Assembly (NCBI GenBank): GCA_020445765.1
Contig: JAGRFY010000019.1
Location: 62,001 to 126,000 of the forward strand
Direction: 5' to 3'
Source of the DNA: Rhodocyclaceae bacterium
Lineage (GTDB): Bacteria > Pseudomonadota > Gammaproteobacteria > Burkholderiales > Rhodocyclaceae
DNA length: 64,000 nt
Made by a program: the position numbers and the translations under genes. The notes beneath the pieces are model-generated. The model saw only the letters and a program-made list of their open reading frames with translations, made no database searches and had not been told where the DNA came from. Below are positions 23,677-31,601 of this stretch, piece after piece; within the stretch, counting starts at the first letter, position 1, and every line of letters begins with the position of its first letter.

Positions 23677-24597
23677 ATGGATAAAACCCGTCGCCGCCTG
23701 CCCCCGCTGGAGCCCCTGAAGGGCTTCGTGGCGTCGGCCCGCAGCCTTTCCTTCACCCGGGCGGCGGCGTCGCTGCACCTGACCCAGTCGGCCGTCAGCC
23801 GCCAGGTACAGACCCTGGAACAGGCCCTCGGCGTCGCCTTGTTCGAGCGTGGCGTCCGCGAACTGCGGCTGACGGCGGATGGTGTCCGGTTGTTCGATGC
23901 CGCTGCCGGCTGGCTCGAACACTACGCGCGCCTGGCCGACGAATTCGCCCGGCACGAGCTGCGGCAGCCGGTCACCGTCACCGCCAGCATCGGCATTGCG
24001 GCGCTATGGCTGGTGCCGCGACTGTCCGGCTTCCAGACGGCGAATCCGGGCATCGACATCCGCATCGCCGCCGGCAACCGGATCGTGGACATCGGGCGGG
24101 AGGGCATCGACCTGGCGATCCGCTACTGCCGCGATGTCGATGCCCCGAGCGGTTCCGAGCGCCTGTTCGGGGAATCGGTGGTGCCGGTGGCGAGTCCGGC
24201 GCTGGATGTGCTGGAGATCGATCGCGAGACCCTGCCGACGCTGACGCTGCTCGAATTCGACGATCCGCGATATCCATGGTTGCGCTGGAACGACTGGCTG
24301 GCGGCGATGGGGCTCGAGCAGGTGGCGCCGGCGGCGACGCTGGCGTTCTCCCATTACGATCAGTTGATCCAGGCCGCGGTCGCCGGTCAGGGGGTGGCGA
24401 TCGGTCGTGCCGAACTGGTCGACCGGATGACCCGCAGCGGCCAGCTGCACATCGTCGGCAGCCGGCGCCGGCAGGTCGAGGGGCGAGGTTTCTGGCTGAT
24501 CCAGCCGGCGCCGCCGTGGCGCGACGAAGTGGCACGCTTTGCGGCATGGGTCCGTGGCGAAGCCCGGGCCGCGGTCGCTGCGGCTGCAGCCGCCTAG
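23677..24597 (+). CDS. LysR-type transcriptional regulator (GcvA-like)
   Basis: 306 residues. The N-terminal helix-turn-helix is seen in SFTRAAASLHLTQSAVSRQVQTLEQALG, followed by an effector-binding domain with VTASIGIAALWLVPRLSGFQ, typical of the GcvA/AmpR branch. The Ala-rich tail (VAAAAAA) is unusual but short. It is divergent from the DUF2917 gene, which it probably controls along with itself. Effector unknown. The stop overlaps the stop of the next, convergent gene by 4 bases. Confidence 0.93.
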   Translation: MDKTRRRLPPLEPLKGFVASARSLSFTRAAASLHLTQSAVSRQVQTLEQALGVALFERGVRELRLTADGVRLFDAAAGWLEHYARLADEFARHELRQPVTVTASIGIAALWLVPRLSGFQTANPGIDIRIAAGNRIVDIGREGIDLAIRYCRDVDAPSGSERLFGESVVPVASPALDVLEIDRETLPTLTLLEFDDPRYPWLRWNDWLAAMGLEQVAPAATLAFSHYDQLIQAAVAGQGVAIGRAELVDRMTRSGQLHIVGSRRRQVEGRGFWLIQPAPPWRDEVARFAAWVRGEARAAVAAAAAA

Positions 24598-25139
24598 GGC
24601 AAAGGCGACCGCGCGAACAGGTCGGTTTGGCGTGCGGCATCCAGGCGGACGCCGGCGATACCGCCGTTGTCGATATAGAGCCGCACGCTGGCCGGCAGGG
24701 CCTCGCTCCCGCCCGCTGCCTGCTGCAGCAGCGCAGCGAGGCCGTTGCTGTCCATCGCCGCGCGCAGCACGCCGAGCGCCTGTGGCGTGTCCTGCAGCAG
24801 GGTGGCCAGCCGTACCGGGTCGAAGCCGCCGCGGCCGATGCCTTCGGTGGCGACGGCGCGACCGTCATCGACAGCGCCGGCGTCCGGCAGCGGCAGCCGC
24901 GATGCGGCTTCCGCGAACATTGGCGATTGCCCGATCAAGCGGGCGACCGCCGACACGTCGATATGCTGGTCATTGGCGTCCAGCATCCGCGCCACCAGGC
25001 TCGCCAGGCGTCCGTCGGTACTGAGGCTGACTGTCGCAGAGGGCGCGGGCGCCGTCACCTGCTCGTTCGACGTCTCCCGCAACTGCCGCAGCAGCCTGGC
25101 CGGAGATATCGCTTCGTTGGTGACCGCAGGAATGTGCAT
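24594..25139 (-). CDS. Uncharacterised 181-residue protein
   Basis: 181 residues from ATG at 25139, which has GGAAGGGA upstream. No signal peptide or membrane segment. The first third (AISPARLLRQLRETSNEQVT) is Ala/Ser/Thr-rich and probably disordered; later parts are helical (DGRLASLVARMLDANDQHIDV; FDPVRLATLLQDTPQALG) and the end contains a short beta-like VRLYIDNGGIAGVRLD. I do not recognise a family. Codon use and GC match the neighbours, so it is likely a real gene. The gap of 76 bases to the DUF938 gene upstream would allow cotranscription with it. Confidence 0.65.
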   Translation of the reverse strand: MHIPAVTNEAISPARLLRQLRETSNEQVTAPAPSATVSLSTDGRLASLVARMLDANDQHIDVSAVARLIGQSPMFAEAASRLPLPDAGAVDDGRAVATEGIGRGGFDPVRLATLLQDTPQALGVLRAAMDSNGLAALLQQAAGGSEALPASVRLYIDNGGIAGVRLDAARQTDLFARSPLP

Positions 25140-25214
25140 CGTCCCTTCCATCGTCCGGGCGCAGCTCGTTACCCCTTCCTGCAACTGACCGCATGGCCGG
25201 CGCCGAGTGCCGCG

Positions 25215-25817
25215 TCATCGTCCCGTCAGCTGCCAAACCAGCATCAGGTTATTGGCCGGCATTGCCCATTCGGCGACACGACCCAGGCCGGCCTCGCACG
25301 CCAGGGCCTCGACCGCGGCAAGGTCGCGGATGCCGGCCGCCGGATTCGATTGGCGCAACGATCGGTCGAAGGCGGCGTTGCCGGGGCTGGTCGGGCGCCC
25401 ATCCCGGTGAAATGGTCCGTACACGATCAACCGACCCATCGGCCGCAGCCAATGCGGTGCCTGCCGGAACATCAGTTCGACTTCCCGCCACGCCATGATG
25501 TGCAGCGTATTGGCGGTGAACAGCGCGTCGTGGCGGCCGGGATCGGGCGGATCATTGACGTCGAGCTCGATCGGCGCCGGCAGATTCGGCAAGGCCGCCT
25601 CGTCAAGCCAGCATCGGATCCCGGCCAGCATCGCGCGCCGGTCGGAACACTGCCAGCGCAGCCAAGGCATCGCCGCGCCGAAATGGACGGCATGCTGGCC
25701 GGTGCCGCTGCCGATCTCGAGCACGCTGGCGCTGTACGCGAGCAGTCCCTCGAGCCTGTCCACGATCGGCTCGCGATTGCGAACGCAGGCTGCCGAAAAG
25801 GGCTTGTCGCTGTTCAT
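25215..25817 (-). CDS. DUF938 SAM-dependent methyltransferase-like protein
   Basis: 200 residues starting MNSDKPFSAACVRNREPIVD. The glycine-rich SAM-binding motif SVLEIGSGTGQHAVHFG is near residues 31-47, and the DUF938-specific NTLHIMAWREVELMF and GRLIVYGPFHRDGRPTSP follow. It is cytosolic. The family is widespread in proteobacteria and its target is unknown. It is divergent from arsC, 48 bases from its start, so both promoters must be close together. Confidence 0.9.
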   Translation of the reverse strand: MNSDKPFSAACVRNREPIVDRLEGLLAYSASVLEIGSGTGQHAVHFGAAMPWLRWQCSDRRAMLAGIRCWLDEAALPNLPAPIELDVNDPPDPGRHDALFTANTLHIMAWREVELMFRQAPHWLRPMGRLIVYGPFHRDGRPTSPGNAAFDRSLRQSNPAAGIRDLAAVEALACEAGLGRVAEWAMPANNLMLVWQLTGR

Positions 25818-25864
25818 CGGTGGTATCGGCTATGATCGTGCGGTCGGCCGGCAGGAATTCAGGG

Positions 25865-26215
25865 ATGTCCGATCTGGTGATTTACCACAATCCGCGTTGC
25901 GGCAAGAGCCGCGGTGCGCTCGCCTTGCTGCGCCAGCAGGGTTGCGAACCCGAAATCGTCGAATACCTCAAGCAAGCACTCGATGCCGCTACGTTGAAGG
26001 ATTTGCTGGCGCGTCTCGGGATGCCGGCGTCGGAGCTGGTGCGACGCGGCGAGAGCGTGTTCAAGGAGAAATATCGCGGCCGGGAGATGAGCGAGGACGA
26101 ATGGATCGCCGCAATGCTGGCCGATCCGATCCTGATCGAGCGGCCGATCGTCGTGCGCGGCGAGCGCGCGGTGGTGGCGCGGCCGCCGGAGCGCATTGGC
26201 GAGTTGTTCGACTAG
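25865..26215 (+). CDS. arsC: Arsenate reductase, glutaredoxin-dependent (ArsC)
   Basis: 116 residues from ATG at 25865 (MSDLVIYHNPRCGKSRGALA). The catalytic Cys12 sits in HNPRCGKSR. The thioredoxin-like ArsC fold continues with RGESVFKEKY (Arg near 60) and IERPIVVRGERAVVARPPE (Arg near 94 and 107), the three arginines that bind arsenate in the E. coli R773-type family. It reduces As(V) to As(III) using glutaredoxin and glutathione. No arsR, arsB or acr3 is nearby, so this is the chromosomal stand-alone form (YffB/ArsC family); some stand-alone homologues have no arsenate activity. Its stop overlaps the convergent Na/Pi cotransporter gene by 4 bases. Confidence 0.88.
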   Translation: MSDLVIYHNPRCGKSRGALALLRQQGCEPEIVEYLKQALDAATLKDLLARLGMPASELVRRGESVFKEKYRGREMSEDEWIAAMLADPILIERPIVVRGERAVVARPPERIGELFD

Positions 26216-27834
26216 GCGGTCGCCTTGCCGGCGTCGTCTGCGACGTGGGCGTGCTCGAGCAATCGGGCCGCCTTGCCAGCCTGGTCGAGGGCGCGACGCA
26301 GGGCGCTGAGCCCGTGCAAGGATGTGTCCATCACGTCGAGTTCGAGTCGGTCGGACGCACCGGCAGCCAGCACCTCGGCCTTGACCCGCTGGTAGCTGGC
26401 CTCGAATTCGGATTCGCGATCCCGCTGTTGCGGCGCGAAATCCTCACCCTGGGGATCGAATTGGCGCAGCAGGCGATCCGCCTTGCGTTCCAGCTCGATC
26501 AATGGTTCGGCGACGTCGCTGCCGATGGTCAGCTTGCGCGCCTTGTGCATCGCGGCCAACTGCTCGCTGCAGTTCTCGTAGTAGTGCAGTACCCGTAGTT
26601 GTGCGGCCAGCTGCGCCGCCGTTTCGGACGACATCGAGCGTCTGCTGAGGCCGGTGACGAATTCTTCGACCTGGGCCACCAGGCCTGCCGCCCCGGCCAG
26701 AGGCATGACCCGCGTCGGCGTGCCGGAGGCGGGACGGTGCACCGCTTCCCTCAATTCCGCGATGCACATGCCGCCGAGCCGGCGCAGTTCGAGGTCCAGC
26801 GCCTTGATCGCGAGTGCCGGCACCGAAGCGACGTTCCGATCGAGGTAGCGCGGTCGCAACCGTTCGTCGCGAGGCCCGAAGCGCGCGGACAGGGCGCTTT
26901 CCATGCGGCCGGCCAGCGGCCACATCAAGGCGACGCCGAGCAGGTTGAAGACGCTGTGAAACAGGGCCAGGTTGATGGCCGGCGAGGCGTCGAGGCCGAA
27001 CGCCTGCTGCAATCCGTCGACGGCGCGGATCAGCCCCGGCAACAGCAGCAGCGCGACGAAACCGGTGATCAGGTTGAACAGCACGTGTGCGGCCGCCGCC
27101 CGTCGCGCGTTCGGCGTCGCGCCGAGGGCGGCGAGAATCGCCGTGATGGTGGTGCCGATGTTGGCGCCGATGACGCCGGCGGCCGCCTCCGACAGCGGCA
27201 GCACGCCGGTCTGGGCGAGGGTCAGCACGACGGCGAGGGAGGCGCTGGACGATTGCATCAACATCGTCAGCACCGCTCCGGCCATGACGAATGCCAGCGT
27301 CGACAGCACGCCGTGGCCGCCGAGCCGGGCCAGATCGAGACCCTCGCCGCTGTTCGAGAACGCCTGCTGCATGAAGCCGATGCCGATGAACAGCACGCCG
27401 AATCCGGCCAGCACCTGCCCGATCGCGGGGCGCCGGCCCTCACCACCGCTGAGCTGCAGCGCCATGCCCACGCCGACCAGCGGCAGTGCGGCCGCTTCGA
27501 TCTTGATCTTCAGTCCGATCAGGGCCACCAGCCAGCCGGTCATCGTGGTACCGACGTTGGCACCGAACAGCACCCACAAGGTCTGGCCGAAGGACAACAG
27601 GCCGGCATTGACGAAGCCGATCGCGGCGACCGTGACCGCCGACGACGACTGCACCAGGGCGGTCACCAGGATGCCCGAGGCTAGGCCTCGCAAGCGGGTC
27701 TGGGTGGAGGAGGCGAGCAGCCGGCCCAGGGCCGGGCCGGCCGCGAGCTTGAGGCCGTCGGTCATCAGTGCCATGCCGAGCAGGAACAGGCCGACACCAC
27801 CAAACGACAGGGTCAGCGCGGATGCGCCATCCAT
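26212..27834 (-). CDS. Na/phosphate cotransporter (NptA/PNaS family) with C-terminal PhoU-like domain
   Basis: 540 residues. The duplicated inverted membrane repeat carries the signature QSSSAVTVAAIGF (first) and QSSSASLAVVLTLA (second), with GANVGTTMTG and GANIGTTITA following each; eight or more hydrophobic helices cover residues 1-320. From about 345 on comes a soluble helical PhoU-like domain (ALDLELRRLGGMCIAELREA to the end). Family members import phosphate with sodium, or export it when fused to PhoU-like domains. It converges on arsC; arsenate is a phosphate analogue, but this arrangement alone does not prove a functional link. Confidence 0.92.
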   Translation of the reverse strand: MDGASALTLSFGGVGLFLLGMALMTDGLKLAAGPALGRLLASSTQTRLRGLASGILVTALVQSSSAVTVAAIGFVNAGLLSFGQTLWVLFGANVGTTMTGWLVALIGLKIKIEAAALPLVGVGMALQLSGGEGRRPAIGQVLAGFGVLFIGIGFMQQAFSNSGEGLDLARLGGHGVLSTLAFVMAGAVLTMLMQSSSASLAVVLTLAQTGVLPLSEAAAGVIGANIGTTITAILAALGATPNARRAAAAHVLFNLITGFVALLLLPGLIRAVDGLQQAFGLDASPAINLALFHSVFNLLGVALMWPLAGRMESALSARFGPRDERLRPRYLDRNVASVPALAIKALDLELRRLGGMCIAELREAVHRPASGTPTRVMPLAGAAGLVAQVEEFVTGLSRRSMSSETAAQLAAQLRVLHYYENCSEQLAAMHKARKLTIGSDVAEPLIELERKADRLLRQFDPQGEDFAPQQRDRESEFEASYQRVKAEVLAAGASDRLELDVMDTSLHGLSALRRALDQAGKAARLLEHAHVADDAGKATA

Positions 27835-27871
27835 CTCGTCAATCCTTGTCCAGCGAATGTTTGCCGAGCCG

Positions 27872-28900
27872 CTACCAATCGTAGCCGAGGCCGACGACCA
27901 GGCTTGCGTCCAGCGACTTGCGGCCGTCGCCCGGTTCGCCCTCGTAGTCGAGGTTGTACTGGGCGCTGGCGTTGAGGTTGTCCACCACCGGGAAGCGCAG
28001 ACCGGTCTTGGTCAGCACGCTGATGTTGGACGGCGCACCGACCTCGACGAAGCCCTCCTGCTCGTGGAAGAAGCGTGCCGTGTCCGAGAGCAGGGAGCGA
28101 CTATAGCGCAGACCCCAGCCGGCGGCCGGATAGCGCTCGTCGTCGTCGTCGATCCGGTCGAGAAACACCAGGTCGACGCCGCCGCGCAGCGACAGGCTGG
28201 TGACTGCCGTTTCGACGATCTGCCAGCCGTAGCCGGCGCCGGTGATCGAACGCAGGCGGATGTCGGCGAAGCGGTCGTGCTCGAGTGACGCGCGTGCGTA
28301 GACGAAGCGTCGCCGATCACGCCGGGTGAACTGGTCGTAGTCGGCCCCCAGCCGCCACTTGAAGGCATTGGTTTCGCCGCCCTCCTGCTGCGCCTCGCCA
28401 CTGGCGCCGAGATTGAAGCGATAGACCCGGGCGGTGCCGGACAGCGAGGTTTCGCCATACAGCCGCCGGGTGTCGCTGTTGCCCGAATTGGCGCTCGCGG
28501 CGAGACTTGCCCGACCCTTGTAGACGATGCCCCGGCCGGACTCGGCGAGCGTCGGGTTGACGAAGCCGACGTCCTGCAGCGGCACCGTGACGACCCCTTC
28601 CTGGCCGGTGTCGACGGCGATCGAATCCTCGTCGGCCGCGATCAGCGTGCCGCGCACCAGCCGGTCGTCGGAGCGGCGCTGGATGGTCAGCTGACGCTCG
28701 CTGGTGACCGCGACGACATGGCTCCAGCGCACCGACACCGTTCCGGCATAGCGGGTACGAATGTCGAGCCGGTCCTTGTTCTTGTGAACGATCTGGCCGC
28801 TGATGCGGTCGCCGTTCGCGAGCAGCACGGTATCGCCGATCGCCGATCGGCTGGCGACCAGTGCCACCAGCATCAGCCCGAAACCGATCAGGCGCTTCAT
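27872..28900 (-). CDS. DUF481 outer-membrane beta-barrel protein with signal peptide
   Basis: 342 residues from ATG at 28900 (AGGAG upstream). A cleavable signal peptide (MKRLIGFGLMLVALVASRSA) precedes an N-terminal small beta module (TVLLANGDRISGQIVHKNKD). From about residue 120 on, alternating strands with aromatic ends (GKASL-type, ASANSGNSDTRRLYGETSLS, YDQFTRRDRRRFVYARASLE) fit DUF481/YdiY barrels, ending in the outer-membrane C-terminal aromatic GYDW. The role is unknown; E. coli YdiY is acid-inducible. A 9-bp hairpin sits in the 5' leader region. Confidence 0.9.
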   Translation of the reverse strand: MKRLIGFGLMLVALVASRSAIGDTVLLANGDRISGQIVHKNKDRLDIRTRYAGTVSVRWSHVVAVTSERQLTIQRRSDDRLVRGTLIAADEDSIAVDTGQEGVVTVPLQDVGFVNPTLAESGRGIVYKGRASLAASANSGNSDTRRLYGETSLSGTARVYRFNLGASGEAQQEGGETNAFKWRLGADYDQFTRRDRRRFVYARASLEHDRFADIRLRSITGAGYGWQIVETAVTSLSLRGGVDLVFLDRIDDDDERYPAAGWGLRYSRSLLSDTARFFHEQEGFVEVGAPSNISVLTKTGLRFPVVDNLNASAQYNLDYEGEPGDGRKSLDASLVVGLGYDW

Positions 28901-28916
28901 CCACAACTCCTGTTCT

Positions 28917-28937
28917 CGCCCACCGCGACGGTGGGCG
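28917..28937. other. Perfect 9-bp hairpin upstream of the DUF481 gene
   Basis: CGCCCACCG and CGGTGGGCG are separated by CGA. It lies 17-37 bases before the DUF481 ATG on the minus strand, just upstream of the ribosome site. It could be an operator or a 5' leader stem-loop; without a T-tract it is not an obvious terminator. Confidence 0.5.
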
Positions 28938-29113
28938 AATTGCTTTGCCGTCATGCCCTGAATCGGCAGCTGCTGGCGATTCTTGACGCGACGCCGCGGC
29001 CGAATGGCATGAGCGCGGAACGCTATCACGGTGACGACTTGTTTCAATGTGAGATGGATCATGGCCGGCGGCCTGCCGTGCGGCCCGCGTGCAGGGCAGG
29101 CAGCGCCGCCGGT

Positions 29114-29151
29114 GGGTGGGGAAATTGGGTGAACTGCCGGGTGGGGTGGGG
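29114..29151 (+). other. G-rich tract with six G-runs (quadruplex-like), in the 438-base gap before the DUF5706 gene
   Basis: Runs of three or four G lie at 29114, 29118, 29127, 29139, 29143 and 29148, meeting a standard G-quadruplex pattern on the plus strand. The rest of the 28901-29338 gap shows no convincing gene; its last 130 bases are lower in GC (a T-run near 29228-29233 and TTGTCACAAATTTT at 29242-29255), consistent with a promoter for the plus-strand gene at 29339. Confidence 0.45.
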
Positions 29152-29338
29152 CAAATGCCGCCACAAACGTGGGGGTAAATCCCACGCGAGCCGTCGGCGG
29201 AGTACCCGGGACATCCGGACAAACCCTTTTTTAACAGACGGTTGTCACAAATTTTCGGCCAATTTCGGCAGGCTGGCACGGACCTCGCGTCATCTGTCAC
29301 AAAACTGCAACGTTCCCCCGGTACCCCAGGAGCCCGCC

Positions 29339-30211
29339 ATGAACGCCAGAGTCGAGATCGCCGAACTGCCCAATACAGCGCTCGCAAGCGAGCACAGCGT
29401 CGAATTCGCCGGCGCCCTGATGGACGAGGCTGCACACGAACGGGTCGGTCCGCTGGTGCCGGCAATGGCCCTGGTCGACCTGCCGCGCGAAGAACGCTCC
29501 GAGCCGGCGGTCGAGCCGAAGAAGAAGGCGGACAAGGCGAAGAAGAAGGACAAGGCCAAGCTCGCCGTCGCTGCCGACGGCGAGGCAGCCGGCAGCAAGA
29601 CGGGCAAGACCAAGCCGGCCAGCGAGTTCGGCAGTGCGCGCGGCGTCGAGACCCTGTTCCGCTCGTCGTACCGCACCCAGCTCGATCTGACCGCGCTGGC
29701 CGCCACCAAAGCCAACATCATGATCTCGCTGAACGGCTTCATCCTGTCGGTGCTGACCCTCTCCGGTCCGTTCGTGCTGGTCGCCGAACCGATGTTCACG
29801 GTACCGATCGCGATTTTCCTGGCCACCTGCCTGGCCTCGATCATCTTCGCCGTGCTGGCGGCCCGTCCGCGCCTGTTCCAGACCAGGCGCTCGCCCGAAG
29901 ACTTCGGCTCCGATCGTGCCAACCTGCTGGTGTTCGAGGAGTTTTCGTCGCTGACCGAAGAGCAGCACACTGCGGCGATGCTCGATCTGCTTCGCGACAA
30001 CGGACGCATCTATCGCAACATGAGCCGCCAGATCTACTTCCTCGGTACCATGGCAAACCGGAAGTTCCGCATGCTTAGCCTGTCCTATGCGATCTTCCTG
30101 AGCGGTCTGACCCTCAGCACGCTGTTGCTGCTGGCGATCGGCTTCTTCCACAACACAGCGGATTTCGCGACCCTGCTCGGGCAGGTCCAGACCGGCCGGG
30201 TCGGCGGCTGA
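29339..30211 (+). CDS. Pycsar-effector-like (DUF5706/PycTM family) membrane protein
   Basis: 290 residues from ATG at 29339. Residues 1-100 are charged and probably disordered, with a Lys-rich stretch (KKKADKAKKKDKAK). Residues 103-272 form the DUF5706 domain: VETLFRSSYRTQLDLTALAA, then TKANIMISLNGFILSVLTL, two transmembrane helices (about 126-146 and 153-176), the motif FAVLAARPRLF, a helical cytosolic part (LLRDNGRIYRNMSRQIYFLG) and a third helix (246-270). In Pycsar anti-phage systems this domain senses cyclic UMP or CMP and damages the membrane. Here no pyrimidine cyclase gene is adjacent, so it is an orphan. It precedes a DUF3616 gene by 24 bases, suggesting an operon. Confidence 0.85.
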   Translation: MNARVEIAELPNTALASEHSVEFAGALMDEAAHERVGPLVPAMALVDLPREERSEPAVEPKKKADKAKKKDKAKLAVAADGEAAGSKTGKTKPASEFGSARGVETLFRSSYRTQLDLTALAATKANIMISLNGFILSVLTLSGPFVLVAEPMFTVPIAIFLATCLASIIFAVLAARPRLFQTRRSPEDFGSDRANLLVFEEFSSLTEEQHTAAMLDLLRDNGRIYRNMSRQIYFLGTMANRKFRMLSLSYAIFLSGLTLSTLLLLAIGFFHNTADFATLLGQVQTGRVGG

Positions 30212-30235
30212 TGGCGCGAGACCCAGCCGGAGCGA

Positions 30236-31240
30236 ATGCAATTGCCGAGCAGTCTGGAGCGGTGGTGTCTGGTGTCGGGTCTCTTGCTGCTGGCAACGGC
30301 ATGCAGCGTCGGTAACGCCGGCGATGCCGAAGAGGGCTTCCGCAAGTTCGAGAACATCTACGAACCGTCCGGTGTCCAGCAACTGCCCGACGGCCGTTTC
30401 GTCGTGGTCGAGGACGAATCGTCGCAACCGATCTCGCTGTTCACGCTGGGCCCAGATGGCAATGCCGAGGAACAGGCACTGTGGCGCAAGTCGCTGACCG
30501 GTTGGCTGTCGTCCAACCGCGCGCTCGGCAGTCTCGAGGATCTCGAGGATGTCAGCATCGACGCCGAAGGCCGCATCTACGCGATTACCTCCCATTCGCG
30601 AAAGTCCGGCGGCAAGCGCGACGACCAGCGTGAGCACATCGTGCGGTTCGGTCTGCACGGCGCGGACGTCGTCGACATGCGGATCAAGCGCGGCCTGCGC
30701 AAGGCGATCAACCATGCCCACGATTTCCTGCGTGAAGCGTCGAAGATCCGTGACGTCAAGGGCGACGATGGTTTCAACATCGAGGGCTTGAGCTTCGATC
30801 GCGACAAACGCCATCTGCTGATCGGCCTGCGGGCGCCGCTGATGGACGAGCGCGCGGTGATCGTCACCCTGCTCAATCCCCAGGCAATGTTCGACGACGA
30901 CGCGGAGCCGCTGGTCGACCCGCAGCTCCAGTTGCTCGATCTCGACCGGGGCGGCATCCGCGCAATGGCCTGGGACGAACATCTCGGCGGTTATCTGATC
31001 GTCAGCCGCCGCCCCGACAAGAATTTCAAGCTGTGGCTGTGGGACGGCCACGCCGCCAATGCGCCCACCCGCCTGCGGGCGCCCGAGCTGGGCAAGCTGC
31101 GCCAGGCCGAAGGGGTGACGCCGGTGGTCCGCGATGGTCAGCCGCTGGGTGTGCTGATCGTCAGCGACGAAGGAAACGGCCTCAGCGGCAAACCGGGGCG
31201 ATTCGTGCTGATCCCGTATGCCGAACTCACCGCCGAATGA
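30236..31240 (+). CDS. DUF3616 putative lipoprotein
   Basis: 334 residues. The N-terminal SLERWCLVSGLLLLATACSV looks like a signal peptide with a lipobox-like Cys. The body (YEPSGVQQLPDGRFVVVEDE; EDLEDVSIDAEGRIYAITSH; EGLSFDRDKRHLLIGLRAPL) matches DUF3616, probably a beta-propeller with repeated GRxxVVxD-like strands. Family members are found in periplasm or lipidated form; function unknown. It lies 24 bases after the DUF5706 gene and probably shares its mRNA. Confidence 0.85.
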   Translation: MQLPSSLERWCLVSGLLLLATACSVGNAGDAEEGFRKFENIYEPSGVQQLPDGRFVVVEDESSQPISLFTLGPDGNAEEQALWRKSLTGWLSSNRALGSLEDLEDVSIDAEGRIYAITSHSRKSGGKRDDQREHIVRFGLHGADVVDMRIKRGLRKAINHAHDFLREASKIRDVKGDDGFNIEGLSFDRDKRHLLIGLRAPLMDERAVIVTLLNPQAMFDDDAEPLVDPQLQLLDLDRGGIRAMAWDEHLGGYLIVSRRPDKNFKLWLWDGHAANAPTRLRAPELGKLRQAEGVTPVVRDGQPLGVLIVSDEGNGLSGKPGRFVLIPYAELTAE

Positions 31241-31336
31241 ATCCGGCGCATACCCGCCGGCCGGCAGCCATGCGCGACCGGGAGAGCGGTTTCACGGGCC
31301 CGAACCGGTGGTCTCGCGCGCTCATGGGGCGAATCG

Positions 31337-31555
31337 ATGCCGCGTGACGAGATCGGCCGCAAGCGCCTGCTGCGCAGGGCCAGGATGCAGCGTCTGAAGG
31401 CGCTCGCAGAGGCGGCTGACCGCCGCGGCGACGAGGCGGCCCGCCTGCTGGCGGCGGATCGATGGCGGGCGCTGGCCACCGATGCCGAAGCGGCGCGTGC
31501 GCCCCGCGCCTTGTGGTGGACGGGGCGCGGCAACAGCCGGCCCGAGCAGCCCTGA
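31337..31555 (+). CDS. Possible small basic protein (72 residues)
   Basis: 72 residues, very basic at first (MPRDEIGRKRLLRRARMQRLK) and helical (ALAEAADRRGDEAARLLAADRWR). GGGGCG precedes ATG, a poor ribosome site. It lies in the 360-base gap between the DUF3616 gene and the convergent chemoreceptor gene. No family recognised. It could be a chance frame in GC-rich DNA; the ordered helix pattern makes it slightly more likely real than not. Confidence 0.4.
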   Translation: MPRDEIGRKRLLRRARMQRLKALAEAADRRGDEAARLLAADRWRALATDAEAARAPRALWWTGRGNSRPEQP

Positions 31556-31601
31556 CGGATGATCCGCGGTCGCGCTGCGGTAGCCGGCCGCGCCGGCACG
31601 A

